From assembly GCA_040398845.1 (NCBI GenBank), contig JBBATH010000002.1, positions 186,001 to 250,000 of the forward strand: a stretch of 64,000 nt of DNA. The letters run 5' to 3'. This document shows, piece by piece, positions 37,065-48,083 of the stretch. This DNA comes from WLND01 sp040398845. Its GTDB lineage: Bacteria; Actinomycetota; Actinomycetes; S36-B12. The translations under genes were made by a program, and so were the position numbers. Each line of letters opens with the position of its first letter. The stretch's first letter is position 1. The notes beneath the pieces are model-generated. The model worked only from the letters and a program-made list of their open reading frames with translations, had not been told where the DNA came from and did no database searches.

Positions 37065-40000
37065 GCGTCACCGGTGCGATTGTCGTCGGCGAGGGGTGGA
37101 TCTCCGAGCACTACTTCACCACCGACGCCAAGTCCCAGTCGTTCCAGGCGAAGGTGCTCGAGCGCCGCAAGGCCTACGACGACGAGGCGGCCGAGGGCCG
37201 ACCGACCGCCCGCTCCCGGTTCACCGAGGCCCGCCAGCGGCTCGAGGTCGACCTCGGCTCCCTCGGCGAGCACCTCGACGCGGCCGCCGCCCGCGACGCC
37301 GCCGACGACATCCACGAACGCCTCATCACCGTCCTGGGCCTCGACGCCCACGGCCTGCGAATGGAGCGAAACGGCCGGGTGCTGCGGGTAGCGGCACCCG
37401 GCATCGGCAGCGGTGCGCCGCTGGCCGTCGTCATGGCCTCGGCCGTGGCCACCGTCGAGGAGATCCTCGCGAAGGACGGCCCGACAATGCCCGAGCCGGT
37501 CGCCCTCGGCGACTCCGAGTACGCCTCGGCCGCCCGGCTGGTCTCGGCCCTGCTCGTCGACGACGACGCCCCGCAGCTCGTGCTCGTCCTCGCGGGCCCC
37601 TGGATCCTGCTCGCCGAGCGCGAACGATGGGCCGAGGGTCGCTACCTCGCGGTCGACATCCAGCTCGTGTGCGAGCGCAACGACATCCGCCGCGGCGGCG
37701 AGGTCGACCGGATGCTCGCCTGCCTCGCCGCGGAGTCGATCGCCCCCGACGCCGACGGCGACCTGTGGTGGAGCGGGGCGCTGGAGGAGTCCGTCAAGCA
37801 CACCGTCGGGGTCTCCCAGGACCTCCGCGACGGGGTGCGGCTGTCGATTGAGATCCTCGCCAACGAGGTCGTCTCACGAAGGCGCGAGCAGCACCTGCCG
37901 CCGCTGCCGCCCGAGCAGGCCCAGACCCTCGCCAAGCAGTCCCTGCGGTTCCTCTACCGGATCCTGTTCCTCCTGTACGCCGAGGCGTCCCCAGAGCTCG
38001 GCGTGCTGCCGATCGGCGCGCCCGAGTACGCCCAGGGCTACAGCCTGGACCGGCTCCGCGAGCTCGTGCAGGTCGAGCTCGCCACCCCGCAGGCACGCTC
38101 CGGCACCCACCTGCATGAGTCGCTCGGCGTGCTGTTCCGCCTCGTCGACCAGGGCCACCGGCCCGAGGCCGACTCCGCCTTCGCCGAGGGCCTGACCTTC
38201 AACCCGCTGCGCGCCGACCTCTTCCACCCCGCCGCGACCGCCCATATCGACGACGTGCAGCTCGGCAACTCCGCCCTGCAGGAGGTCCTCGCCCACCTGC
38301 TGCTGAGCAAGGAGGCCCGCGGCCGCGACCGCGGGTTCATCTCCTACGCCGAGCTCGGCATCAACCAGCTCGGCGCCGTCTACGAGGGCCTCATGTCCTA
38401 TACCGGGTTCTTCGCCGAGACCGACCTCTACGAGGTCGCCAAGGCCGGCGACGCGGGCAAGGGCTCGTGGGTCGTGCCCGCCGACCGCGCCGAGGGCATC
38501 AGCCGCGACGACTTCGTCATGGCCAAGGACCGGCTCACCGGCGAGCCAAAGCCGGTCATCCACGAGGCCGGCACGTTCGTGTTCCGGCTCGCCGGCCGCG
38601 AGCGCCAGCAGTCGGCCTCTTACTACACCCCCGAGGTCCTCACCCGGTTCACCGTCGGGCAGGCCCTCGCCGAGCTCCTCGACCAGGGCGGCGCCACCAC
38701 CCCGGCCGGCGACATCCTCGCCATGACGGTGTGCGAGCCCGCGCTCGGCTCAGGCGCGTTCGCGATCGAGGCGGTGCGCCAGCTCGCCGAGCAGTACCTC
38801 CACCGCAGGCAGCGCGAGCTCGGCGAGCGCATCGACCCCGACGACTACCCCAGGCGCCTGCAGGAGACCAAGGCCTACCTCGCCCTCCACAACGTCTACG
38901 GGGTCGACCTCAACGCCACAGCGGTCGAGCTCGCCGAGATCTCGCTGTGGCTCGACACGATGGTCGAAGGGCTCGAAGGGCCGTGTTCGGCCGCGAGCAG
39001 GTGGGCCGCAAGGAGTACCTCAAGGACGTCCCGAGGGACGTCCCCCTCACGACCCTCGAGCAGGACGTCACTGCCGGCACCCTCGCCAGCGATATCGCCG
39101 GCGGCGTGCACCACTTCATGCTGCCCGCCGCCGGATGGGGGTCAGCGGTCGACGCCAAGGAGGCCAAGGAGCCTGCGCCGCAGGCACTTGCAGCCCTGAA
39201 GGCCTGGCGCTCCGCGATCCACTCCAAGCCCAGCAAGGGCCAGGTCGACGTCCTCGTCGACCTGGCGAACCGGGTCGAGTCGCTCTGGCAGATCTCCCTG
39301 CAGCGCCTGCGTATCGCCGAGTCGGAGATCAGGCGCGGCATCCCCGTCTGGGGAGCCGGTGCTATGGAGGCCGGCGGAGCCGTGCAGCGCGAGCAGATCG
39401 AGCAGGCACTCGCCGACCAGGGCGGCGCCTACCAGCGGCTGCGCCGGATCATGGACGCCTGGTGCGCCCTGTGGTTCTGGCCCCTCACGCAAGAAAGCGT
39501 CCAGCCGCCCACGATGGCGGAGTGGATCGACGCCCTGCAGATGCTCCTCGGACGCCACCAGGGCAAGGCCAAGAACCAAGGCGGCAACCAGACCCTCGCC
39601 GCCGGCACCAGCTGGGACGAGCTCGGCGACTACGAGTCACTCGACCTCGGATTCGCCAGCGCCATGCCCATCGACCTCATCCTCGCCAGGCACCCATGGC
39701 TCGGCGTGTGCGAGCAGGTCGCCGCCCAGCAGGGCTTCTTCCACTGGGAGCTCGACTTCGCCACCATCTTCGCCCACGGCGGCTTCGACCTCCAGGTCGG
39801 AAACCCACCATGGGTCCGGCCGACTGCCGACGTGGACGCGCTCTTGGCGGAGGGGGACCCTTGGTGGCAGCTCGCCGCCAAGCCGTCAGAGACCCTTCGG
39901 GCCAAGAAGCGGGTCGGGACCCTCGCCCTGTCAGGTATGCCAGACCTCATCCTGACCGGCACGACGGATGCCTCCGCCATCGCAGCCTTCCTCGGTTCCT

Positions 40001-41655
40001 CGCAGCAATACGCACTTTTGGCCGGAGTACAGACTGACCTCTACCGCTGCTTCATGGAGCAGACGTGGCGTCATAGCAAAGCCGCCGGGATGGTGGGACT
40101 CATTCATCTCGAATCCCACTTCACGGATGAGAAGGCCGGGCACCTGCGATCACTCACATACCGACGCCTCCGCCGGCACTGGCAGTTCATCAACGAGTTG
40201 CAGCTCTTTGAAATCCAAAACCAGAAGACCTACGGCGTGAACGTCTACGGTTCCTTGTGTTCGTCGCCCAGTTTTCTCCACGCCACGTCGCTCTATCATC
40301 CCGACACAGTGCTGCGATCTCTCGCTCACGACGGCACCGGCATTGAACCCGGCATCAAGGATCCTGATGGCCACTGGGACGTGCGCCCACACCAAAGTCG
40401 AATAACAAACGTCACTCAGCAGACGCTCGGAATCTGGCATGCGCTCGTCGAGGATGACAACGTCCCTGTGACGCAGACGCGGATGGTCTATTCCGTCAAC
40501 CGGTCTACCTCGGAGGTTCTTGACAAGCTGGCGCGGAGTCCGCGTTTGGGACACTATGACGTTCAGTTCTCCCCGGGCTGGCAAGAGAAGAGCGACCGCG
40601 CTAAGGGCTACTTCGAGGCAGGTTGGGGAGCCCCGGATACGTGGGCAGACGTAATTCTCCAGGGGCCCCACCTGTTCGTTTCAACGCCAATTTACAAGAC
40701 TCCAAACGTGACAATGCTGAATCCATTGGATTGGACTCCAACGGATTTCGAACGTCTTGCGACCGACGGCGTTCCAGTAACCGCATACCGACGCTCAGTC
40801 GATTCAAGCGCCTACGACTCTGCCTACTCAAACTGGGGATCCAAGGGAAGTCCAACTAGTCCGCGCGATCACTACCGAGTTGCTTGGCGACGGATGGCGG
40901 CCAACACCGGAGAGCGAACCTTGATTGCAGCCCTGATCCCGCCAGGAGCCGCCCACGTTCACCCGGTCTCTTCTCTCGGAATGCCTGACTTGCCGATGAA
41001 CCTGCTGGTGCAGGCAGCAGGCTTCCTTTCGTCGATACTCCTAGATCTCGCAATTCGTTCCGTGCCGAAATCAGACATTCTGTTCAACACGATCAAGCGA
41101 CTCCCCTTTATCTCCGAACACGGCCTGTCCTCGCATCTAACGCTCCGGACGCTCCGGCTGCACTGCGTCACGGATGCATACGCCGCATTGTGGGCCGGTT
41201 GTGACGCGGCCGAATTCAGACATGACGAGTGGACGAGCGAAGCTCACGGCAGACCCAAATTGTCTGCACACATCGGGGTGCCCTGGACTCGCGAAGCACT
41301 CCTCCGCCGTGCCGCAGATCGCAGGCAGGCCCTCTTGGAAATCGACGCCATCGTCGCGATCATGCTTGGACTCAACGCGGAAGACCTGTGCACTGTTTAT
41401 CGAACCCAGTTTCCGGTGTTGTACGGCTACGACCGCAACGTGTCGTTCTACGATGCTAATGGCCGGCTGGTGCCGAACTCGGTTTTGACGGTGTGGCGCA
41501 GGAAGGGCTCGTCCATCCCCTTGGAGGAACGCACGGCGACGAATGCTTCCGGCAATACGTATGTCTACGAACTGCCGTACGCGACCCTCGATCGCGAGGC
41601 CGACATGCGCCAGGCGTACGCGCACTTCTCTGCCCTGCTTGCGGAGCGCACGTGA
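37061..41655 (+). pseudogene. Eco57I/PglX-like adenine-specific DNA methyltransferase, internally deleted and frameshifted (defence operon gene 2)
   Basis: The intact gene would encode about 1550 residues. The first frame (from ATG 37061) has a long N-terminal region, QQSASYYTPEVLTRFTVGQA near residue 515, SAM motif I CEPALGSGAF near 556 and YGVDLNATAVELAEISLWL. At about 38980 it leaves frame at a perfect tandem 9-mer TCGAAGGGC. The other frame then continues FGREQVGRKEYLKDVPRDVP, with catalytic motif IV GNPPWVRP at ~39800 and a specificity domain. Family members have some 17 extra residues at this junction, so roughly 50 bases appear lost. As written, motifs I and IV are on separate frames and the enzyme should be dead. 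From ~39990 to ~41560 the DNA is much richer in A/T than the rest of the gene. Confidence 0.82.
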
Positions 41656-44600
41656 GCGAGCTGCTGCCGACGATGCAGGCCTCGAGCATCCGGGGCGGGC
41701 TGCTCGACTACCTCGTCACGACCTTCGCCCTGAGCGATGCCGATGCGCTGGAGGCGCTCGACCTGTTCCTGTCCGATCCGTCGTCGGGCATGTTCAAGGG
41801 CCCGTACGCGCGGCTGCGGCTGCCGTTCCGCCCGGCCGACGAGGGCTGGCGCGAATCCCTCGAGTGGTACGAGGGCTTCGTGCCCTACGGGCACCAGGCG
41901 GCGGCCTTCGCACGGCTCTCGTCGTCGGTCGGCGGCCGGCGGCGCCGTCCGCTCCCGACGTTGGTGACCACGGGCACGGGCTCGGGCAAGACCGAGGCGT
42001 TCCTCCACCCGATCCTCGACCACGTGCTACGTGCCCGCCGCGACGGCATCACCGGCATGAAGGCCCTCATCCTCTACCCGATGAACGCCCTCGCGAACGA
42101 CCAGGCGCTGCGGCTCACCCAGATGCTCACCGGCAATCCAGCGCTCGGCTCGATCACCGCCGCGCTCTACACCGGGCAGGACGGCCCGGCGCGCACCACC
42201 GTCACGGCCGACGGCCTCATCACCGACCGCGGGATCATCCGCGACACCGCGCCCGACATCCTCCTGACGAACTACAAGATGCTCGACCAGCTGCTGCTGC
42301 GCCGCGACGACCAGGAGCTGTGGCGGCAGAGCGCGATGAGCCTGCAGTATCTGGTGCTCGACGAGTTCCACACCTACGACGGCGCCCAGGGCACCGATGT
42401 CGCGATGCTGCTGCGGCGCCTGGGCCTGGCGCTGAAGAGCTACTGGCCGGAGGCCGACTCGCGGCTCACCACCGGCGACTGGGCCCGTCCGCTCGGGCGC
42501 ATCACGCCGGTCGCGACGTCGGCGACGCTGGGCGACAAGGGCGACCCGGCCGTCATGGTCGGCTTCGCGAGCACGGTGTTCGGCGAGGAGTTCGACGCCG
42601 ACTCCATCGTCACCGAGTCGCGGCTGAGCCTCGCGGAGTGGGTCGGCGACGCGCCGGGGCGGGTGGCCGCGCTCGGGGTCGTGCCCCTCGCGGCGGCCGA
42701 TATCGACGTCGAGACGGCGAATGCAGCGATCGATGCGCTCGGGCACGACCCGTCGGCAGCCGACATCTGCTTCGCGGTGCTCGCCTCGATGTATTCAGGG
42801 GATGCCTCAGCGGTCGAGCTCGTCGATGCAGCGCGCGCCCACCCGCTCGTGCAGGCGATGGCGCTGGCCGCGGTCGACGCCATTGCGCTGGACGACCTCG
42901 TCGCCGCGGTCGTCGGCAGCCCTGCCGGGTCGAAGCGCACGCCGGTCGGGGCTTCGTCCGCCTGGGCGGCCTACCTCTCCAGCGTGATCGCGATGCTCGG
43001 GCACGTGCGCGCCGTGACCGGGCGGGCGGCCCTGTCGGTCGACGTCCACATGTGGATCCGCGAGCTCACCCGCATCGACCGCGCCGCCGACTCGACCACC
43101 CGCTTCCGGTGGGGCGACGACGGCCCGCCGCTCGCCGGGCTCGACTTCGAGGAGGTGCGCCCGTCGTTCCCCGCCGTGTATTGCCGGCACTGCGGCCGCT
43201 CCGGCTGGGGCGTGAGCCTCGCGCCGGCCGGCGCCGACCTCGCCGGCGACGACGAGGCGATCCGGCGCAACCACGCGGTGCGCGAGGGCCGCTTCCGGGC
43301 GCTCATGTATGCCCCGGCCGAGGCCGACCGCGCAGCCCTCGACGCACTCGACCCCGCCGAGGGCCTCGTGTGGTTCTCGGTGCGCAGCCGGATGCTGCTG
43401 CCCGGGGCTCCGCCGGACGACGACCCCGACCTGCGCGACGGCTGGGTGCTCCCGGTCCTCACCTGCACCGGGCCCGACGCCGACAAGGCCTCGCGCGACG
43501 ACCAGTGCCCGTCGTGCGGCCAGGACGACGGCATCCGGTTCCTCGGCAGCGCCATCGCCACCCTGCTGTCGGTGTCGCTGTCCACCCTGTTCGGCTCCGG
43601 CGAGCTCGACCCGGCCGAGAAGAAGGCGCTGGTGTTCACCGACTCGGTGCAGGATGCCGCGCACCGCGCCGGGTTCATCCAGGCCCGCTCCCACACCCTG
43701 ACCCTGCGCGCCGTGCTGCGGGAGGCGGTGAGCGAGGGGCCGCTGACCCTCGACGCGATCGTCGACGAGGTCATCCGCCGCGCCGGCGACGACCCCTTCG
43801 CCCGCTACCGCATCATCGCCCCCGACTGCGTCGACCGCGACGCGTTCGCCCCGTTCTGGCGCAGCGCCACCCTGCGCGGGGTCTCGTCGACCGTGCGGTC
43901 GCGGGTGCGGCGCCGGCTCTCGTTCGACGCGGCGATGGAGTTCGGCCTGAACTCCGGCCTCGGACGCACCCTGGAGCTCACCGGAGCCGTTGCCGTCGAG
44001 GTCGAGGCACACCCCGAGCGGATGGCGCGGGCCGCCGCCGCGGCCCTCGAGGGGTTCGCGTGGCAAGGAGCGCTCGACGGGCTAGGTAGGTCCGGCGCTC
44101 CGGATGAGCGGGTTCGCGTGCAATGGGTCCGCGGGATCCTCGAGCGCATCCGCTCGCAGGGCGCGATCGACCACGAGTGGTTCGCGAAGTACCGGGCCGA
44201 CGACGGCGGCCGATACTCGATCTGGGGCGGACGGCCCCGCGGCGAGGGCATGCCGGCGTTCCCCCGCGGCCGGCCGGCGCCCGCCTACCCGCGGGTCGGC
44301 GGGACGGCCGGCAAGGACAGCGAGTCGGGCCTGGACCCGGTCACCTCCGCGAAGTCCTGGTACTCCCGCTGGACCTCCCGCACCCTGGGGGTCGCCCCCG
44401 CAGACGGCGGCCGACTCGTCCGGCTCCTGCTCGAGCGGCTGGCGAAGGACGACATCCTGCTGTCGACCCAGACGAACTCCGGGGCGACCGTCTACGCGCT
44501 GCCGCCCTCCCTCGTCGTCGTGTCGCCGACCGAGCCGGAGGCCCTCGCCGCCGGCGGTCACATGCTCGCGTGCGATGTCTGCCGGGCGCTGAAGCCCGGC

Positions 44601-47600
44601 ACCGCCACGACCACCGCCCAGCTCGAGGGTGCCCCGTGCCTGGCGGTGCGGTGCCGCGGCCGGCTCGCGCGCGTGCCGCTCGCCGACGGTTTCTACCGCC
44701 GGCTGTACTCGTCCACCGACATGCGGCGCGTCGTCGCCCGCGAGCACACGAGCCTGCTCGACGACGAGACCAGGCTCGCCTACGAGGACGGCTTCAAGGG
44801 GGCAGGTGATGATCCGCAGGCACCCAACGTGCTCGTCGCGACCCCGACCCTGGAGCTCGGCATCGACATCGGCGAGCTTTCGGCGGTTTTCCTGTCGTCG
44901 CTGCCGTCCACGGTCGCGTCCTACCTCCAGCGGGTCGGACGCGCCGGGCGGCTGACCGGCAACGCCCTGGCCCTCGCCTATGTCACCGGGCGGGGCGATC
45001 ACCTGCCCAAGCTCGGGGAGCCGCTGTCGGTCATCAACGGCGAGGTCCGCCCGCCGGCGACCTACCTCGAGGCCGAGGAGATCCTGCGCCGCCAGTACAC
45101 CGCGCACCTCGTCGACATGATGGCCCGCGACAGCGGGCGCCGGCACCCACGCAAGGCGAGCGGCGCGATCGGCTCGTCCGAGCCGGGCACCTTCCTCGGC
45201 GACCTCATCGAGCTCGCCGAGGCCGATGCGGGCGGCCACCTGGCCCGGTTCTCGGCAACCCTGAGCGGGGTGAGCGCCGTGGTCCTCGAAGCCCTTCGAG
45301 ACTGGGTGCTGCCCGGCCATGGCCCGGGCACGAGCGGCTTCGCCGCGCACATGCATGCCGCGAGCGGGCGCTGGCAGTCGATGGTCGAGACCCTGCGGCA
45401 CCGCCGCACCGCGATCGAGGGGGTGCTGCCCGAGCTCGAGCGGCAGGCGAACTTCCCGGCCGCGACCGACGACGACAGGCGGGCGGTCCGGTCGGCCCGG
45501 ATCGCGCGCAAGCTCACCAACGGTCAGCTCGCGCACCTGCAGGGCGAGTACTGGATCGGCGTGCTCGAGGAGTACGGGATCCTGCCGAACTACACCCTGC
45601 TCGACGACTCGGTCACCCTCGACGTCGGGCTGAGCTGGACCGACCCCGACACCGGCACCTTCCAGTCCGAGCACGCGCAGTTCCAGCGCGCATCGGCGCA
45701 GGCCATCCGGGAGTTCGCCCCTGGCTCCACGTTCTACGCCCGCGGCTGGGAGATCGCCGTCGACGCGGTCGACCTCGGCATGGACGGCGAGGCCGTGCGC
45801 CCCTGGGTGTTCTGCCCTGCCTGCGGCTTCGCGGCCGACATCGAGCTCGGCGGGCTTGCCCTCGGCATCGTCAGCTGCCCTCGCTGCGGGTCGACCGCGA
45901 TCGCCGACAGCGGCCAGCGGGTCGACGTCATCGAGTTCACGCACGCCTCCGCCGAGGTGCGCCGCGACGAGTCGATGATCTCCGACCGCACCGATCAGCG
46001 CGCCTACTCGCTGTTCCAGATGTTCCTCGCCGCCGACATCGACCCTCGTGAGATCCGCAACCAGTGGTTCGTCAAGGAGACCGGCCTCGGCTGCACCTAC
46101 CTGCGCGCGATGGACCTGCGGTGGATCAACGCCGGCCTGCCGGGACACGGCGCCAGGCTGACGATCGCCGGCGACGAGCGGCCGGCCTCGCAGTTCCGGC
46201 TGTGCTCGGGCTGCGGCAAGCTCGACACCGACACCGGACACAACAAGCGGCACGAGCACCGGCCCTGGTGCGCGTACCGCGATTCGGCGATCGAGAACAC
46301 CCGCGACGCCGTGCTGACCCGAACGATGCGCACCCAGGGGCTGCTGCTGCGGCTGCCGAACTCGGTGACCGTCGGCGACGAGTTCGCGCTGCCCAGCCTG
46401 TCGGCGGCGATCCTGCTCGGGTTGCGCGAGCAGATCGGCGGCCACCCCGACCACATCCGCATCGAGCGCGTCATCGACCCGACGCTCAGCGACGGCACCC
46501 AGAACCACGACGGGCTGCTCCTGCACGACGTCGTCCCCGGCGGGACCGGCTACCTCTCCGAGCTCGCCTCCGACGAGCGCCTGCGGTCGCTGCTCGTCCT
46601 GGCGTGGGAGAAGGTGCGCGACTGCGAGTGCCGGCTCGAGGAACGGCAGGCCTGCCACCGGTGCCTGCTGCCGTTCGTGGCCCCCGGCTCGGTGCGCCTG
46701 GTCTCGCGGGCGTCGGCCGAGCGGCACCTGCGGGCGCTCATCGGGCTCGAGCACGACGCCGTCGACGCCGGCTCTGCCGCCCCCTGGACCATCGAGGGCA
46801 CCCCGCCGGACGACAGCAACCCCGAGTCGCACCTCGAGCAGCGCTTCCGCAAGGTGCTCATCGCCCGGCTGCGGGCCCTCGGGGCGACGATCACCGAGGT
46901 GCCGGGCGCCTGGGGCAACACCGTGAAGTTCGTCCTGACCGACTCCCCGCGCCAGTGGACCCTGCGCCCGCAGGTCCACCTCGAGAACTCCAAGCCCGAC
47001 TTCGTCCTGCAGTCCAACGATCCGGGCCTGCCCGCCGTCGCGATCTTCACCGACGGCCACGCCTTTCATGCCGTGCCAGCCCGCAACCGGCTCGTCGACG
47101 ACGCCGAGAAGCGCGGGATCCTGCGCGACACCGGCAGGCTCGTCCTCGCGATCACCGCCAGGGACGTCGCCGAGGCCGAGATCGGCGCCTCGACGCCGCC
47201 GCCATGGTTCGACGAGGATGCCGTCGGCGGGGTCATCGCGCAGAAGCAGTTCATGGCAACGCCCGCCGCGTACGAGGGCCTGCGCGTGGGACCCATCGAC
47301 TTCATCATCGCGTGGGTCACCGGCGCATCGCCCGTGAACCGCGAGGCCGTGGCACGGGGCGTGCCGATGCTCATCGCCGCGCATGCCGCGCGCACGATGC
47401 AGCCGGTCGGGGTGCCGGTCGCGCTGTCGCTCGAGGGGGTCGCCGACGCCCGGCTGCGCGGCGCGGCGATCAGCGAGCCGGGCTCCGGGCGGCGGGTGGT
47501 CATCTGGCAGTTCGGGGCGCTGGCCGTCGCGATCGAGGTGCGCGGCTCCGTGCTCGACATCGCCGTCGTCCTCGACGACCGCAGCGACCGGCTCGACGCG

Positions 47601-48083
47601 GCCCACGCCGACGCGTGGCGCGAGTGGCTGCGGCTGTCCAACGCCCTCGCACTGCGCGACTGGCCGACCATCATCACCACGACCACCGCGGTCGCCGACG
47701 ACGCGGCAGCCGGCCGGCCGGCCAAGCCGCTGCCCGGCGCCGCGGAGCAGGCCTCGCCCGCCGAGACCGCCTCCCCCGACTGGGCGCCGGAGTGGATCGA
47801 GGTCCACGAGGTCGCCGCCTCGGGCCTGGAGCGCGAGCTCATCACCGCGCTCGCGACTCGGGCCGGGGTCTCGCCGCCGGCGATCGGGCTCGAGGGCCCG
47901 GAGGGCATCCCGATCGACATGTCCTGGCCCGACGAGCGGCTCGCGGTCGACCTGCCCGGCATCCCCGACGAGGACCGCGCCGAACTCGTCGCCGCGGGCT
48001 GGCGCTTCGTCGACCCGGACCCCGACACCATCGAGGCAGCCCTCGTCGGCGCTGCCTCCAGTCCATCAAGGAGCGATGCCTGA
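41652..48083 (+). CDS. DEAD/DEAH helicase with DUF1998 and nuclease-like C-terminus (defence operon gene 3)
   Basis: A 2143-residue protein, start GTG 41652 overlapping the previous TGA (GTGA). N-terminal motor: TTGTGSGKTEAFLHPIL (Walker A), LVLDEFHTYDGAQGTD (motif II, DEFH), VATSATLGD (motif III), later VATPTLELGIDIG and YLQRVGRAGR (motifs V, VI). Several Cys clusters follow (YCRHCGRSG, CPSCGQDDG, FCPACGFAAD with SCPRCGSTA, LCSGCGKLD) and a DUF1998 block with VVPGGTGYLSEL and CECRLEERQACHRCLLPF. The region around residue 1780 (KPDFVLQSNDPG, AIFTDGHAFHA, DDAEKRGILRDTG) resembles Vsr/DUF559 restriction folds. It looks like DrmA and DrmB functions in one chain. Confidence 0.85.
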   Translation: MSELLPTMQASSIRGGLLDYLVTTFALSDADALEALDLFLSDPSSGMFKGPYARLRLPFRPADEGWRESLEWYEGFVPYGHQAAAFARLSSSVGGRRRRPLPTLVTTGTGSGKTEAFLHPILDHVLRARRDGITGMKALILYPMNALANDQALRLTQMLTGNPALGSITAALYTGQDGPARTTVTADGLITDRGIIRDTAPDILLTNYKMLDQLLLRRDDQELWRQSAMSLQYLVLDEFHTYDGAQGTDVAMLLRRLGLALKSYWPEADSRLTTGDWARPLGRITPVATSATLGDKGDPAVMVGFASTVFGEEFDADSIVTESRLSLAEWVGDAPGRVAALGVVPLAAADIDVETANAAIDALGHDPSAADICFAVLASMYSGDASAVELVDAARAHPLVQAMALAAVDAIALDDLVAAVVGSPAGSKRTPVGASSAWAAYLSSVIAMLGHVRAVTGRAALSVDVHMWIRELTRIDRAADSTTRFRWGDDGPPLAGLDFEEVRPSFPAVYCRHCGRSGWGVSLAPAGADLAGDDEAIRRNHAVREGRFRALMYAPAEADRAALDALDPAEGLVWFSVRSRMLLPGAPPDDDPDLRDGWVLPVLTCTGPDADKASRDDQCPSCGQDDGIRFLGSAIATLLSVSLSTLFGSGELDPAEKKALVFTDSVQDAAHRAGFIQARSHTLTLRAVLREAVSEGPLTLDAIVDEVIRRAGDDPFARYRIIAPDCVDRDAFAPFWRSATLRGVSSTVRSRVRRRLSFDAAMEFGLNSGLGRTLELTGAVAVEVEAHPERMARAAAAALEGFAWQGALDGLGRSGAPDERVRVQWVRGILERIRSQGAIDHEWFAKYRADDGGRYSIWGGRPRGEGMPAFPRGRPAPAYPRVGGTAGKDSESGLDPVTSAKSWYSRWTSRTLGVAPADGGRLVRLLLERLAKDDILLSTQTNSGATVYALPPSLVVVSPTEPEALAAGGHMLACDVCRALKPGTATTTAQLEGAPCLAVRCRGRLARVPLADGFYRRLYSSTDMRRVVAREHTSLLDDETRLAYEDGFKGAGDDPQAPNVLVATPTLELGIDIGELSAVFLSSLPSTVASYLQRVGRAGRLTGNALALAYVTGRGDHLPKLGEPLSVINGEVRPPATYLEAEEILRRQYTAHLVDMMARDSGRRHPRKASGAIGSSEPGTFLGDLIELAEADAGGHLARFSATLSGVSAVVLEALRDWVLPGHGPGTSGFAAHMHAASGRWQSMVETLRHRRTAIEGVLPELERQANFPAATDDDRRAVRSARIARKLTNGQLAHLQGEYWIGVLEEYGILPNYTLLDDSVTLDVGLSWTDPDTGTFQSEHAQFQRASAQAIREFAPGSTFYARGWEIAVDAVDLGMDGEAVRPWVFCPACGFAADIELGGLALGIVSCPRCGSTAIADSGQRVDVIEFTHASAEVRRDESMISDRTDQRAYSLFQMFLAADIDPREIRNQWFVKETGLGCTYLRAMDLRWINAGLPGHGARLTIAGDERPASQFRLCSGCGKLDTDTGHNKRHEHRPWCAYRDSAIENTRDAVLTRTMRTQGLLLRLPNSVTVGDEFALPSLSAAILLGLREQIGGHPDHIRIERVIDPTLSDGTQNHDGLLLHDVVPGGTGYLSELASDERLRSLLVLAWEKVRDCECRLEERQACHRCLLPFVAPGSVRLVSRASAERHLRALIGLEHDAVDAGSAAPWTIEGTPPDDSNPESHLEQRFRKVLIARLRALGATITEVPGAWGNTVKFVLTDSPRQWTLRPQVHLENSKPDFVLQSNDPGLPAVAIFTDGHAFHAVPARNRLVDDAEKRGILRDTGRLVLAITARDVAEAEIGASTPPPWFDEDAVGGVIAQKQFMATPAAYEGLRVGPIDFIIAWVTGASPVNREAVARGVPMLIAAHAARTMQPVGVPVALSLEGVADARLRGAAISEPGSGRRVVIWQFGALAVAIEVRGSVLDIAVVLDDRSDRLDAAHADAWREWLRLSNALALRDWPTIITTTTAVADDAAAGRPAKPLPGAAEQASPAETASPDWAPEWIEVHEVAASGLERELITALATRAGVSPPAIGLEGPEGIPIDMSWPDERLAVDLPGIPDEDRAELVAAGWRFVDPDPDTIEAALVGAASSPSRSDA

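Noticed and set aside
38960..38985. Phase variation by the TCGAAGGGC tandem repeat
   Set aside because: Unit length is 9, so gain or loss of copies cannot shift the reading frame; it is better explained as a deletion scar.
44082..47807. 1241-codon open frame on the minus strand
   Set aside because: It lies opposite the DUF1998 helicase; the translation is Arg/Gly/Val-rich without motifs. High G+C creates such antisense shadows throughout 34–50 kb.
46064..48082. Plus-strand frame continuous with the UvrD-like gene
   Set aside because: Upstream part is an Arg-rich out-of-frame reading of gene 3; the real start is ATG 48083 with an AAGGAG site.
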